Source: JBPCQA01 sp050998615 (GTDB taxonomy: Bacteria > Actinomycetota > Actinomycetes > Propionibacteriales > Nocardioidaceae). From it: a DNA stretch of 58,840 nucleotides. The DNA lies in NCBI GenBank assembly GCA_050998615.1, contig JBPCQA010000044.1:1-58840 (forward strand), read 5' to 3'. Under the pieces are notes generated by a model that had not been told where the DNA came from, did no database searches, and worked only from the letters and a program-made list of their open reading frames with translations. Both the position numbers and the translations under genes were made by a program. This document shows positions 6,600 through 14,757 of the stretch, piece after piece; the stretch's first letter is position 1; every line of letters starts with the position of its first letter.

Positions 6600-8819
6600 T
6601 CAGGCGCCCGAGGTGCTGGCCATGGCCGCTCCGGCGTCTTCGTCGACGACGGGGACCAGGGACAGCTTGCCCCGGTCGTCGATCTCACCGATCTCAACCT
6701 GCAGCTTCTGACCAACCGACACCACGTCTTCGACGTTCTCGACCCGCTTGCCGCCGGCGAGGGCGCGCAACTTCGAGATGTGCAGCAGCCCATCCTTACC
6801 CGGAAGCAGGGACACGAACGCGCCGAAGTTGGTCGTCTTGACGACCGTGCCGAGATAGCGTTCACCGATCTTAGGCATCTGCGGGTTGGCGATCGCGTTG
6901 ATCGTCGCCCGAGCTGCCTCGGCGGCAGCGCCGTTGTCAGCACCGACGTAGATCGTGCCGTCGTCCTCGATGCTGATCTGCGCGCCGGTGTCATCCTGGA
7001 TTTGGTTGATGACCTTGCCCTTGGGTCCGATCACCTCACCGATCTTGTCGACCGGAACCCGCAAGGTCAGGATGCGCGGCGCCGTTGGCGCCATCTCGTC
7101 GGGGCCGTCGATCGCCTCGGCCATCACGTCGAGCAGCGTCATCCGGGCATCCCGAGCCTGCTGCAAGGCCGAGCCGAGCACCGACGCCGGAATGCCGTCG
7201 AGCTTGGTGTCGAGTTGCAAGGCGGTGACGAACTCACGCGTGCCGGCCACCTTGAAGTCCATGTCACCGAACGCGTCCTCGGCTCCCAAGATGTCGGTGA
7301 GCGTGACGAACTGGGCTTCGCCGTCGAGCTCGCCGGAGATCAGCCCCATCGCGATGCCGGCAACCGGGGCACGCAGCGGGACACCCGCGTTGAGCAGGCC
7401 CATGCTGGACGCGCAGACCGAGCCCATCGATGTCGACCCGTTGGAGCCGAGCGCCTCAGACACCTGGCGGATCGCGTACGGGAACTCCTGACGCGACGGC
7501 AACACCGGCATCAGCGCCCGGCCGGCCAGCGCGCCGTGACCTATCTCGCGTCGCTTGGGTGAGCCCACCCGGCCGGTCTCGCCGGTGGAGAACGGCGGGA
7601 AGTTGTAGTTGTGCATGTAGCGCCGCGTCTTCTCCGGAGAGAGCGTGTCGAGCTTTTGCTCAAGCGACAACATGTTCAGCGTCGTGATGCCCAGGATCTG
7701 CGTCTCGCCACGCTCGAACAGCGCCGAGCCGTGCACCCGCGGCACCACACCGACCTCGGCATTCAGCGTGCGGATGTCAGCAAGCCCGCGCCCGTCGATC
7801 CGGATCTTGTCGCGCAGCACCCGCTCACGAACCAACTTCTTGGTCAGCGAACGAAACGCTGCCCCTAGCTCCTTCTCACGGCCGACGAAGTCGGCGCCGA
7901 GCTTGTCGAGGACGGCCAGCTTGATCTCGTCGAGCTTGCTCTCGCGCTCCTGCTTGCCGGCGATGGTCAGCGCCGAGGCCAGGTCAGAGCCCGCAGCGGC
8001 GTCGACAGCGGAGTAGGCGTCCGCTTCGTAGTCAAGGAAGCGGGGGAACTCGGCCACCGGCTTGGCGGCGATCTGCGCCAGGTCGCGTTGCGCCTCGCAC
8101 AACTGCTTGATGAAGTGCTTGGACGCCTCGAGACCCTCGGCGACGATGTCCTCGGTGGGAGCCTGCGAGCCAGCCTGCACCTTCTCCCAGGTGGCTTCGG
8201 TGGACTCGGCTTCGACCATCATGATCGCGACGTCCCCATCTTCGAGGACCCGCCCGGCCACCACCATGTCGAACACGGCTTCGTCGAGCTGCTCGTGGGT
8301 CGGGAAGCCAACCCAGTGTCCGTCAATCAGCGCGACGCGGGTCGCACCGACCGGGCCGCTGAACGGCAGGCCGCTCAACTGGGTCGACAGCGAAGCGGCG
8401 TTGATGGCGAGCACGTCGTACGGCGTGTTGGGATGCAGCGCCATCACGGTGATGACGACCTGCACCTCGTTTCGCAGCCCCTTCGCGAAGGTCGGGCGCA
8501 GCGGTCGGTCGATCAGCCGGCAGATCAAGATGGCGTCTTCGGAGGGACGCCCCTCGCGTCGGAAGAACGAGCCGGGGATGCGACCGGCGGCGTACATTCT
8601 CTCCTCGACGTCGACCGTCAGCGGGAAGAAGTCGAGGTTGTCCTTGGGATGCTTGCTGGCGGTCGTGGCCGACAACAGCATGGTCTCTTCGTCGAGGTAG
8701 GCCACCACGGAGCCGGCAGCCTGGCGGGCGAGTTGCCCGGTTTCGAAGCGGATCGTCCGCTTCCCGTGAGCACCGTTGTCGATAACTGTCTCAACGGCTT
8801 GGGGTTCGGATCCCGTCAT
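6600..8819 (-). CDS. pnp: Polynucleotide phosphorylase / guanosine pentaphosphate synthetase
   Basis: PNPase degrades RNA 3' to 5' by phosphorolysis and can add tails; in actinobacteria it is also called GpsI for pppGpp-related activity. The 739 residues show the expected order: first RNase PH domain, helical linker, second RNase PH domain (TSMGSVCASSMGLLNAGVP with FGDMDFKVAGT after it), KH domain with the GPKG loop (KIGEVIGPKGKVINQIQDD, near residue 610) and an S1 RNA-binding domain (YLGTVVKTTNFGAFVSLLPG). A purine-rich ribosome binding site (GAGAGGGAT) precedes the ATG. It sits downstream of rpsO, as usual, separated here by 435 bp that contain a perfect palindrome. Confidence 0.97.
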   Translation of the reverse strand: MTGSEPQAVETVIDNGAHGKRTIRFETGQLARQAAGSVVAYLDEETMLLSATTASKHPKDNLDFFPLTVDVEERMYAAGRIPGSFFRREGRPSEDAILICRLIDRPLRPTFAKGLRNEVQVVITVMALHPNTPYDVLAINAASLSTQLSGLPFSGPVGATRVALIDGHWVGFPTHEQLDEAVFDMVVAGRVLEDGDVAIMMVEAESTEATWEKVQAGSQAPTEDIVAEGLEASKHFIKQLCEAQRDLAQIAAKPVAEFPRFLDYEADAYSAVDAAAGSDLASALTIAGKQERESKLDEIKLAVLDKLGADFVGREKELGAAFRSLTKKLVRERVLRDKIRIDGRGLADIRTLNAEVGVVPRVHGSALFERGETQILGITTLNMLSLEQKLDTLSPEKTRRYMHNYNFPPFSTGETGRVGSPKRREIGHGALAGRALMPVLPSRQEFPYAIRQVSEALGSNGSTSMGSVCASSMGLLNAGVPLRAPVAGIAMGLISGELDGEAQFVTLTDILGAEDAFGDMDFKVAGTREFVTALQLDTKLDGIPASVLGSALQQARDARMTLLDVMAEAIDGPDEMAPTAPRILTLRVPVDKIGEVIGPKGKVINQIQDDTGAQISIEDDGTIYVGADNGAAAEAARATINAIANPQMPKIGERYLGTVVKTTNFGAFVSLLPGKDGLLHISKLRALAGGKRVENVEDVVSVGQKLQVEIGEIDDRGKLSLVPVVDEDAGAAMASTSGA

Positions 8820-9254
8820 AGGGGTATCCCTCTCTTTGCGCGTGACGTCACGCGATGCACGCCGTTGGCGTGGGGCCGTTCACCAGGTGTCTTAGCACTC
8901 CGGCGCGGCGCCATTGCGGCATGGCCGACTCGCGGGTACGCCGAGTGGCGCGCCCCGCCGACGATGTCGAGGCCGGTCTTCGATCGAGGCCCGCGGGGTG
9001 TGAGCTCCATTTGAGAATGGGCTACATCCCGAAGGTCACTACCGAGGACCGGCGCCTCGCGCCTCGCGTCAACGCATGACGTCACTAGTGGCAATGCCCC
9101 ATGCTGGAGCATTGGTGTTGGTGTGAACTCTATTCAGTTGGTCTGTATTCAGTTGGCTTCGGTGAGCGCTCGGTCGACGTCATACGCCGACGCTGGCCCG
9201 GTGCCGCTCTCAAACCGCTGACTTCTGCGGGCCTCCCGAAAACATCCCTGCCGC
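8820..9254. other. Spacer between rpsO and pnp
   Basis: This 435-bp gap shows no convincing gene; open frames on both strands lack family features. It holds the perfect palindrome at 8839-8854, a second TGACGTCA at 9078-9085, and a direct repeat of TATTCAGTTGG near 9130-9155. An rpsO-pnp leader controlled by pnp itself is known in enterobacteria, but no such RNA structure can be claimed here. Confidence 0.5.
8839..8854. promoter_or_regulatory. Perfect 16-bp palindrome in the pnp leader
   Basis: CGCGTGACGTCACGCG is perfectly self-complementary and lies about 20-35 bp upstream of the pnp start. It could be a regulator site or form an RNA hairpin near the ribosome binding site. Confidence 0.45.
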
Positions 9255-9524
9255 TTAGCGGCGCAGGCCGAGGCGCTCGATAATGCTCCGGTAGCGGGCG
9301 ATCTCGGTGTTTTGCAGGTAGTTGAGCAGGCGACGGCGCTGACCCACCAAGAGCAGCAGACCACGACGGCTGTGGTGGTCGTGTTTGTGCTCCTTGAGGT
9401 GTTCGGTCAAATCCTTGATGCGGGTGGTCAAGATCGCCACCTGAACCTCGGGGGAGCCGGTGTCACCTTGCGTGGTGGCATATTCGTCGATGATCCGCTT
9501 CTTGGTCGCAGCATCAAGTGGCAC
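9255..9524 (-). CDS. rpsO: 30S ribosomal protein S15
   Basis: S15 binds 16S rRNA early in small-subunit assembly. The 89-residue length is normal. The signature region GDTGSPEVQVAILTTRI, then HKHDHHSRRGLLLLVGQRR and YRSIIERLGLRR at the C-terminus are all present. The GTG at 9524 is chosen over an upstream in-frame ATG because GGAGGGA lies just before it and because S15 proteins start with the P-L-x-x-x-x-K pattern seen here. It precedes pnp in the same direction. The 168 bp upstream (9525-9692) would carry its promoter; I see no clear boxes. Confidence 0.96.
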   Translation of the reverse strand: MPLDAATKKRIIDEYATTQGDTGSPEVQVAILTTRIKDLTEHLKEHKHDHHSRRGLLLLVGQRRRLLNYLQNTEIARYRSIIERLGLRR

Positions 9525-9692
9525 GCGATCTCCCTCCGGGGCTCGTTGCGCGGCGCGCCGGGGCCGATTCACCCGGGCACTATCTGGTCCGCGGCCGTTC
9601 AAACGGCGCTCTCAGGGTATCAGCGCGACCCCTGAGCTCCCAATTCCCGTGGAAGACCGCCAAGCTCCGACGCGCAGCCTGTTGTGCGACGT

Positions 9693-10970
9693 TCAGCCAG
9701 TGGGGCGTGCTGTCGGAGCGCGCTCAGCGTCAGATCGTTCCGCCTGCAGCGCGGCGTCGCGCACGGCGGGCGGCTGTGCTTGGCTGGGCCGCAACAGCCG
9801 GCCGCGCAGGGATGCCAGCAGATAACCAACCGCCGCCACGGTTGCCACCGTCATGATCGCGAAGATCCAGTGGTAGTCGAGCAGGGTGACAAGCAGCGCT
9901 CCCACAGCTATCGAGAGCGCCTGCGGCGTCCCCATCACCACCTCGACGGCAGCAGACACACGTCCCATCAGCGGCCCCGGGGTGCGTACTTGAATCAGCG
10001 TGTTGAACGCGATTATCAGCAGCGGCAACGAATACCCGAAGAGCACGGTGGCGGCTAGCATCAGCCAGAGCCACTGCGATCCGGCGATCAGCGCCATTCC
10101 GGCCGCCATGATCACCAAGCTGGTGGCGATGGTCCCGGGCTCGCCTATCCGGCGCACCCAGCGCGATGCCGTGAGGCCGCCGGCGATCGCGCCAACGCCT
10201 TGCACGGTCACGATCACCCCGACGAACTCCACGGGCTTGTCGAAGAAGTCGATGATCGCGTAGATCGAGGACTCGGTGAAGCCCACCACGAGGATCACCA
10301 GGCCGATCGCGACCAGTGTATGGCGCAGGATCGGGTCGGCTCCCAGATGTCGCACCCCCGCGGTCATCTCCCCCCACCAATGCTGCTCCGTCCGCGCCGG
10401 CTCGTCTTCTCGAAGCTTGATGGTCAAGATCATCACCGCGGCAACCACAAATGACACCGCGTCGATAATCGCCACCGATCCGCCACCAAAAGCCGCAAAC
10501 AGCCCGGCTCCGGCCAGCGGTCCGATCAGCCGGAAGCCCTCCTTGGTCGTCGACAACGACGCGTTCGCGTCCACCAACAGATGCTCGGGCATCAACTCCT
10601 TGAGCAGGCCGTTCAGGCCGGCGGGGATCACCACGAAAGAGATGCCGTAGCAAAAGGCCACGACGTAGATCAGCCAAACGTCACCCGCGTCGTGAACCAG
10701 CAACAGCGGGAGCACGATCAGCGCCGAGACGAGGTTGCCCCAGATCAGTAGCGGCCGGCGCTTCACCCGATCCACGAACATCCCATACAGCGGCGCGAAC
10801 AGCGCGGGCACCACCATCCAGAAGAACGTCAGGCCGGCCTTGGCGTTGGAATCGGTCAGCGACTTGACCCACATGCTGAGCACGATGAGCATCAGCGAGT
10901 CGCCGAACATGCTCGCCGATAGACCGGCGTACAAGCGGGTGAACCCGTGTTGGGCGAAAGCCTTGCGCAT
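9693..10970 (-). CDS. MFS efflux-type transporter
   Basis: A 425-residue membrane protein with ten to twelve hydrophobic segments, resembling the MFS group that includes EntS-like and macrolide-efflux-like carriers (ASMFGDSLMLIVLSMWV at the N-terminus; FVDRVKRRPLLIWGN as a motif A variant in loop 2-3). The C-terminal 40 residues are polar. Its start lies one base after the stop of the upstream ArsR-like gene, so the two are translationally coupled and the regulator probably controls the exporter. Substrate is unknown. Confidence 0.8.
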   Translation of the reverse strand: MRKAFAQHGFTRLYAGLSASMFGDSLMLIVLSMWVKSLTDSNAKAGLTFFWMVVPALFAPLYGMFVDRVKRRPLLIWGNLVSALIVLPLLLVHDAGDVWLIYVVAFCYGISFVVIPAGLNGLLKELMPEHLLVDANASLSTTKEGFRLIGPLAGAGLFAAFGGGSVAIIDAVSFVVAAVMILTIKLREDEPARTEQHWWGEMTAGVRHLGADPILRHTLVAIGLVILVVGFTESSIYAIIDFFDKPVEFVGVIVTVQGVGAIAGGLTASRWVRRIGEPGTIATSLVIMAAGMALIAGSQWLWLMLAATVLFGYSLPLLIIAFNTLIQVRTPGPLMGRVSAAVEVVMGTPQALSIAVGALLVTLLDYHWIFAIMTVATVAAVGYLLASLRGRLLRPSQAQPPAVRDAALQAERSDAERAPTARPTG

Positions 10971-10971
10971 C

Positions 10972-11610
10972 TCAGCTCTCCTCGGTCAGGTCGAAAGCGG
11001 GGACGCCCCACGCCAAGAAGGCGCACAGCCGGGCACCGTCTGGTCGCAGCGTCGGATCTTCGACCCGCTCGATTTTGCTCAGCAGCAGGTCTTTGACCGC
11101 GGTGTTGATCTCGGCGAGCTCCTCCGGAGTCAGCCAGAGCATCGACTGAGTCACCGTGCCGGCATCGCGCCACTGCGTCGGCTCGACCGACCGGCGATCC
11201 AGCGCTCTCCACAGCCTGTCGATCTCGCGCTCCACGAGCATGCGGGTTAGCAGCTTCCCGACGATTGAGCTCTCCGATCCTGGCAGATTCGGCGCGGCGG
11301 ACTCAGCCTCACCGCTACCTGGCTCGGCTGCCATAGATTCGGCGGCGTTGTCCCACTGCATGCCGAGGTGCGCTGCCCGCCATGGACGTTGGCGACCGGC
11401 TCCCCCCTCGGCCTCGGTAACGAATCCGTGTTCGGCCAGCTTGTGCAGATGCCACGAGCAGTTCGCGGGCGATTCGTTGAGCAGGTCACCCAGTTCGGTG
11501 GCGGTGAGCGGGCCGCCGATGGTCAGCCGTTCTAGGATCGCGATCCGCAACGGGTGGGCGATCGCCCGCAAATCCTTGGGATCGGATAGCCGGCGAGGTG
11601 CGAAGGACAT
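10972..11610 (-). CDS. ArsR-like winged helix-turn-helix regulator
   Basis: A 212-residue transcription factor. The N-terminal HTH of ArsR type is clear: LRAIAHPLRIAILERL, then GPLTATELGDLL and CSWHLHKLAEHGFV (residues about 15-65). The C-terminal part is an uncharacterised helical region. No metal-binding Cys pair of classical ArsR sensors is seen. ATG 11610 gives the normal N-terminus; a start 45 bases upstream is possible. A dyad overlaps the leader, suggesting self-regulation together with the coupled MFS gene. Confidence 0.85.
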   Translation of the reverse strand: MSFAPRRLSDPKDLRAIAHPLRIAILERLTIGGPLTATELGDLLNESPANCSWHLHKLAEHGFVTEAEGGAGRQRPWRAAHLGMQWDNAAESMAAEPGSGEAESAAPNLPGSESSIVGKLLTRMLVEREIDRLWRALDRRSVEPTQWRDAGTVTQSMLWLTPEELAEINTAVKDLLLSKIERVEDPTLRPDGARLCAFLAWGVPAFDLTEES

Positions 11611-11614
11611 TCCT

Positions 11615-11634
11615 CGAAAGTACTCTTTCGAAAG
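11615..11634. promoter_or_regulatory. Overlapping dyads before the ArsR-like gene, candidate operator
   Basis: CGAAAG-TACT-CTTTCG (11615-11630) overlaps the perfect palindrome CTTTCGAAAG (11625-11634), directly upstream of the start codon at 11610. The position fits an autorepressor site. Confidence 0.5.
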
Positions 11635-11698
11635 ACACCTTGCAACACCGCTCACGGGCCGAGTTTTGAATACTTCAGTCGCGAGCTCTTAGTAACGC

Positions 11699-13195
11699 CT
11701 ACCCGCCATCGGCTCCAGGGCCACGCAGGAGTACGCCGACCGCCACGGCCGCGAGCGCACACACGACCGCGGCGCAGAGCAGGGCGGCCTGCATGCCGTC
11801 GGTGAAGGCCAGCTGCGCCTGGTGCCTCACCGCCGGACCGAGCCGTGCAGCCAACGCCAATGACGAGCGGGCCTGGTTCGCGACAGAGCCAGGAAGTCCG
11901 GCCGGATGCAGAATGTCGCGGTACGTCGACTGCAGTAGGCTTCCCAGCACGGCGATTCCAAGCGCCCCACCCAGCTCGCGTGCCAGGTCATTGATCGCGG
12001 AGCCGATGCCCTGCTTGGCCACCGGCAGGGCATCGGTAATCGCGGCGGTCGCCGGTGTCATCGCCAGGCCCATACCGGCACCAAGCACCATGACGCCGAC
12101 GAAGAGTGCCCAGTACGAGCCCGACACGCCCAACCGGGACAACACGAACAGGCCGGCCGTGACGAGTACGAGGCCAAGGACACAGGTCTGCATGGCTCCG
12201 GCGCGCGCCGTCAGTCCTGGCGCGATGAAACGCGCCGACGGCACCATCGCCAGCGCCATCGGGACCAGACTCAGCGCAGCCATGAGCGGACTGTCGCCAC
12301 GCACCAGCTGAAGGTATTGCAAGATCAGGAACACGAAGCCGAAGAACGCGAAGAACTGGAGCAGGATCGACAAAGTGCCTGCCGCGAACGCTCGGTGACC
12401 GAACAGTCGCGGGTCGATCAGTGGGTCAGGCCGGTGCAGCTCCCAACCGACGAATGCCGCTAAGACCAGCAGACCAACCGCGATGCCGGTGACGGTCCGC
12501 CCGGTGGCCCACCCGGTGGTCGGGGCTTCGATGATCGAGTAGACCACAACGCCGAGCCCAACCGTGGTGAACGACGCACCCCAGACGTCGAGTCGGGGCG
12601 CATCCGGTTCGACCGACTCAGGAAGGAAGCGCAGCGTGCCGACGATCGACACCGCGGCAAGCACGACGTTCAGGCCGAACACCGATCGCCACGACCACGC
12701 TTCGAGCAACAGACCGGATGTCAGAAGACCCAGAACCGCGCTGGCACCGGCGACGCCTGCCCAAGCACCTACCGCACGAGCCCTTTGCTCACGGGGCAAC
12801 GTGCTGGTGATGGTCGACAGGGTGGCGGGCATGACGAGCGCGGCGCCGAAGCCGAGCACGCCGCGTGTGACGATCAACCATCCCGCGTCACTTGTCGACA
12901 TCGCGGCGAGCGATCCGCCACCGAAGACGAGAAGGCCGCCCACCAGTGCCCGGCGCCGTCCGTAGCGGTCCCCGATCGCCCCGCCGAGCAACAACAAGGC
13001 GGCGAACACCAATGCGTACGCGTCGATGATCCAAGACAGCTGGGTCTGGGTGGCGCGCGTTTCTTCGGCGATCGATGGGATCGCAACGTTGAGTGACGCC
13101 ACGGCCGACACGACGGTGGCGAGGCAGAGCATGATGACCGGCAGCAAAGCGCGCGTGGCGGAGCACTGTTCGCGGGTCGGCGAGACGGTGAGCAT
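11699..13195 (-). CDS. DHA2 family MFS drug:H+ antiporter
   Basis: A 498-residue, probably 14-helix antiporter of the EmrB/QacA (DHA2) group, expected to export hydrophobic or cationic drugs using the proton gradient. Visible motifs: ASLNVAIPSIAEE in helix 1, SWIIDAYALVFAALLLLGG, and motif A GDRYGRRRALVGG (about residues 75-87). It is divergent from a TetR gene with only 67 bp between the coding regions, which contain a dyad; this is the standard layout of a repressor-controlled efflux pump. Confidence 0.9.
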   Translation of the reverse strand: MLTVSPTREQCSATRALLPVIMLCLATVVSAVASLNVAIPSIAEETRATQTQLSWIIDAYALVFAALLLLGGAIGDRYGRRRALVGGLLVFGGGSLAAMSTSDAGWLIVTRGVLGFGAALVMPATLSTITSTLPREQRARAVGAWAGVAGASAVLGLLTSGLLLEAWSWRSVFGLNVVLAAVSIVGTLRFLPESVEPDAPRLDVWGASFTTVGLGVVVYSIIEAPTTGWATGRTVTGIAVGLLVLAAFVGWELHRPDPLIDPRLFGHRAFAAGTLSILLQFFAFFGFVFLILQYLQLVRGDSPLMAALSLVPMALAMVPSARFIAPGLTARAGAMQTCVLGLVLVTAGLFVLSRLGVSGSYWALFVGVMVLGAGMGLAMTPATAAITDALPVAKQGIGSAINDLARELGGALGIAVLGSLLQSTYRDILHPAGLPGSVANQARSSLALAARLGPAVRHQAQLAFTDGMQAALLCAAVVCALAAVAVGVLLRGPGADGG

Positions 13196-13210
13196 AGTGA
13201 CCTCCAGGCG

Positions 13211-13229
13211 AATTCATCGTTGGTGAATT
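13211..13229. promoter_or_regulatory. Inverted repeat between DHA2 pump and TetR gene, candidate operator
   Basis: AATTCA (13211-13216) and TGAATT (13224-13229) form a dyad with a 7-bp spacer in the short divergent region. Position and symmetry fit a TetR binding site that would control both genes. Confidence 0.55.
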
Positions 13230-13265
13230 GAAGCTGGCATATGCTAGGGATAGATTTCAACCGTG

Positions 13266-13898
13266 ATGAATAAAATCGCTGTTGGGAAGCGGGGTCGACG
13301 CAGTGGCCGACCCGAAACACGTGCGCTCATCCTTGATATCGCCCGGGCCCGGTTCATGGCCGACGGATACCAAGCCGTGACAATGCGCTCCGTCGCCGCT
13401 CAGGCCGGCGTCGACCCGGCTCTGATCAGCTACTTCTTCGGCTCGAAGCGAGGCTTATTCGGGGCGGCGCTCGCGTTGTCCGCAAACCCGCCTGAGGTCT
13501 TGCTCGGCGCACTGCATGGCGACCCGGCTACGATGCCCGAGCGTGTCCTGCGGGCGCTGCTGGACACGTGGGACGACCCAGCACGAGGTGAACCGCTGCG
13601 CGTCATGCTGGTCGCGGCAGTGCAGGACGATGAGATGGCCAGGCTGCTCAGGGAGATGCTCGAGCGCGAAATCGTCGACCGGCTGACCGCCCTGCTCCGC
13701 GGCGTCGACGCACGACATCGGGCGGCCGCGTTCGGCACCCAGCTCGCCGGCGTGGTCTTCGCGCGATACCTCTTGCGACTCGAACCGGTCGCCACGATGC
13801 CGGCCGATGAATTAGTCCGGCATCTCGCCACCGGCTTGCACGCCGTGCTACGCAGCGGATCGACCGGGCGACCAAAAGCGGCGCGCCGCCGCGTGTGA
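13266..13898 (+). CDS. TetR family transcriptional regulator
   Basis: A 210-residue regulator. The N-terminal HTH is typical of the family: ILDIARARFMADGY, TMRSVAAQAGVDPALISYFFGSK (residues about 22-60; the last part is the recognition helix and the following YFFGSKRGLF tail). The C-terminal ligand domain resembles the TetR_C_17 type seen in many actinobacterial members. ATG 13266 is preferred; GTG at 13263 is directly adjacent. It is divergent from the DHA2 exporter, which it probably represses. Confidence 0.9.
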   Translation: MNKIAVGKRGRRSGRPETRALILDIARARFMADGYQAVTMRSVAAQAGVDPALISYFFGSKRGLFGAALALSANPPEVLLGALHGDPATMPERVLRALLDTWDDPARGEPLRVMLVAAVQDDEMARLLREMLEREIVDRLTALLRGVDARHRAAAFGTQLAGVVFARYLLRLEPVATMPADELVRHLATGLHAVLRSGSTGRPKAARRRV

Positions 13899-13933
13899 AG
13901 CTCGACTCGCACGCTGAGCGGGATCGGTGACCG

Positions 13934-14734
13934 CTACCGCTGCGCCGTACCCCCGGAGGTGCGACCGCTGGCCAGCTCACGCTGGCGCCGAATCGCCGCA
14001 GCCTCGACCGGCCGGTTGGTGGTGACGATCGCGACCCGGGGATCGCCCAGCCAATGGTTCAGTTGTCGCTTTCCGTCGATGGTCCACACCATCAACGGCA
14101 ACCCGACTCGAGAAGCCCACTGCGCGAGCCCGCGGCGAGCTATTGCAGGGGCGGCGGCAACCAGGTTTGCATCGCAGGTCTTGATCTGAGCGACTAATCT
14201 GTCCGCGCCGAGGAAACGGCCGATCTGCCCGACGGAGGCGAAGCCCGGACAGGAAAGACCCGTCGCGCATGCCACCAACAGCGCTGGCTCGGCGCCATGC
14301 GACCACCGGCGGATCGCGGCCACCCCCGCTGGCCCGGTAGTGATCAGCGCATTCTCAGCACCCAACACCGCCACCGCCCGGCGCGCCGCGGCGACGTACG
14401 CCCGCGGGTCAGGTGGAGTGAGTGCCTGGTCGAACTTTAGGTCTAGATGCGCCTTCTTGCGTCCACGCAGCGTCGCCAGCGCGTCGTCGTACAACACGAC
14501 GCCTGGCACCGCTTCGGCCACCTCGCCGAACGCGGCATCCGACACCACCAGGGACCGTCCGGCCAGGCTGACCCGGTTGTCGTGAAGGCAGACGAGCTGC
14601 TCGTCTGCGGTGGCCTGTACGTCGAACTCGACGTACTCGCAGTCGAAATTCAGCGCCTTGCGAAGCGCCATAGCAAAGCTGCCGTAGTCGAGTCCCGGGC
14701 CAGCGCCACACTGGTGAGCTGAGATCAATGCCAT
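13934..14734 (-). CDS. Glycerophosphodiester phosphodiesterase-like protein
   Basis: A 266-residue TIM-barrel protein of the GDPD family, which hydrolyses glycerophosphodiesters to glycerol-3-phosphate and an alcohol. Supporting segments: VEFDVQATADEQLVCLHD near the N-terminus, HLDLKF, and LMVWTID near the end. The usual catalytic His-Arg pair of the first strand (AHRG) is changed to AHQCG, so the Arg is missing while the His is kept. It lies 17-25 bp downstream of the molybdenum hydroxylase large subunit and is probably in the same transcript, an odd partner for that enzyme. Start ATG 14734; GTG 14740 is possible. Confidence 0.75.
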   Translation of the reverse strand: MALISAHQCGAGPGLDYGSFAMALRKALNFDCEYVEFDVQATADEQLVCLHDNRVSLAGRSLVVSDAAFGEVAEAVPGVVLYDDALATLRGRKKAHLDLKFDQALTPPDPRAYVAAARRAVAVLGAENALITTGPAGVAAIRRWSHGAEPALLVACATGLSCPGFASVGQIGRFLGADRLVAQIKTCDANLVAAAPAIARRGLAQWASRVGLPLMVWTIDGKRQLNHWLGDPRVAIVTTNRPVEAAAIRRQRELASGRTSGGTAQR

Positions 14735-14757
14735 CGACACTGACGCTACGCCGACCG

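Noticed and set aside
8816..9112. Minus-strand frame of 98 residues upstream of pnp
   Set aside because: Overlaps the pnp start, has no ribosome binding site or recognisable domain; a chance open frame in GC-rich DNA.
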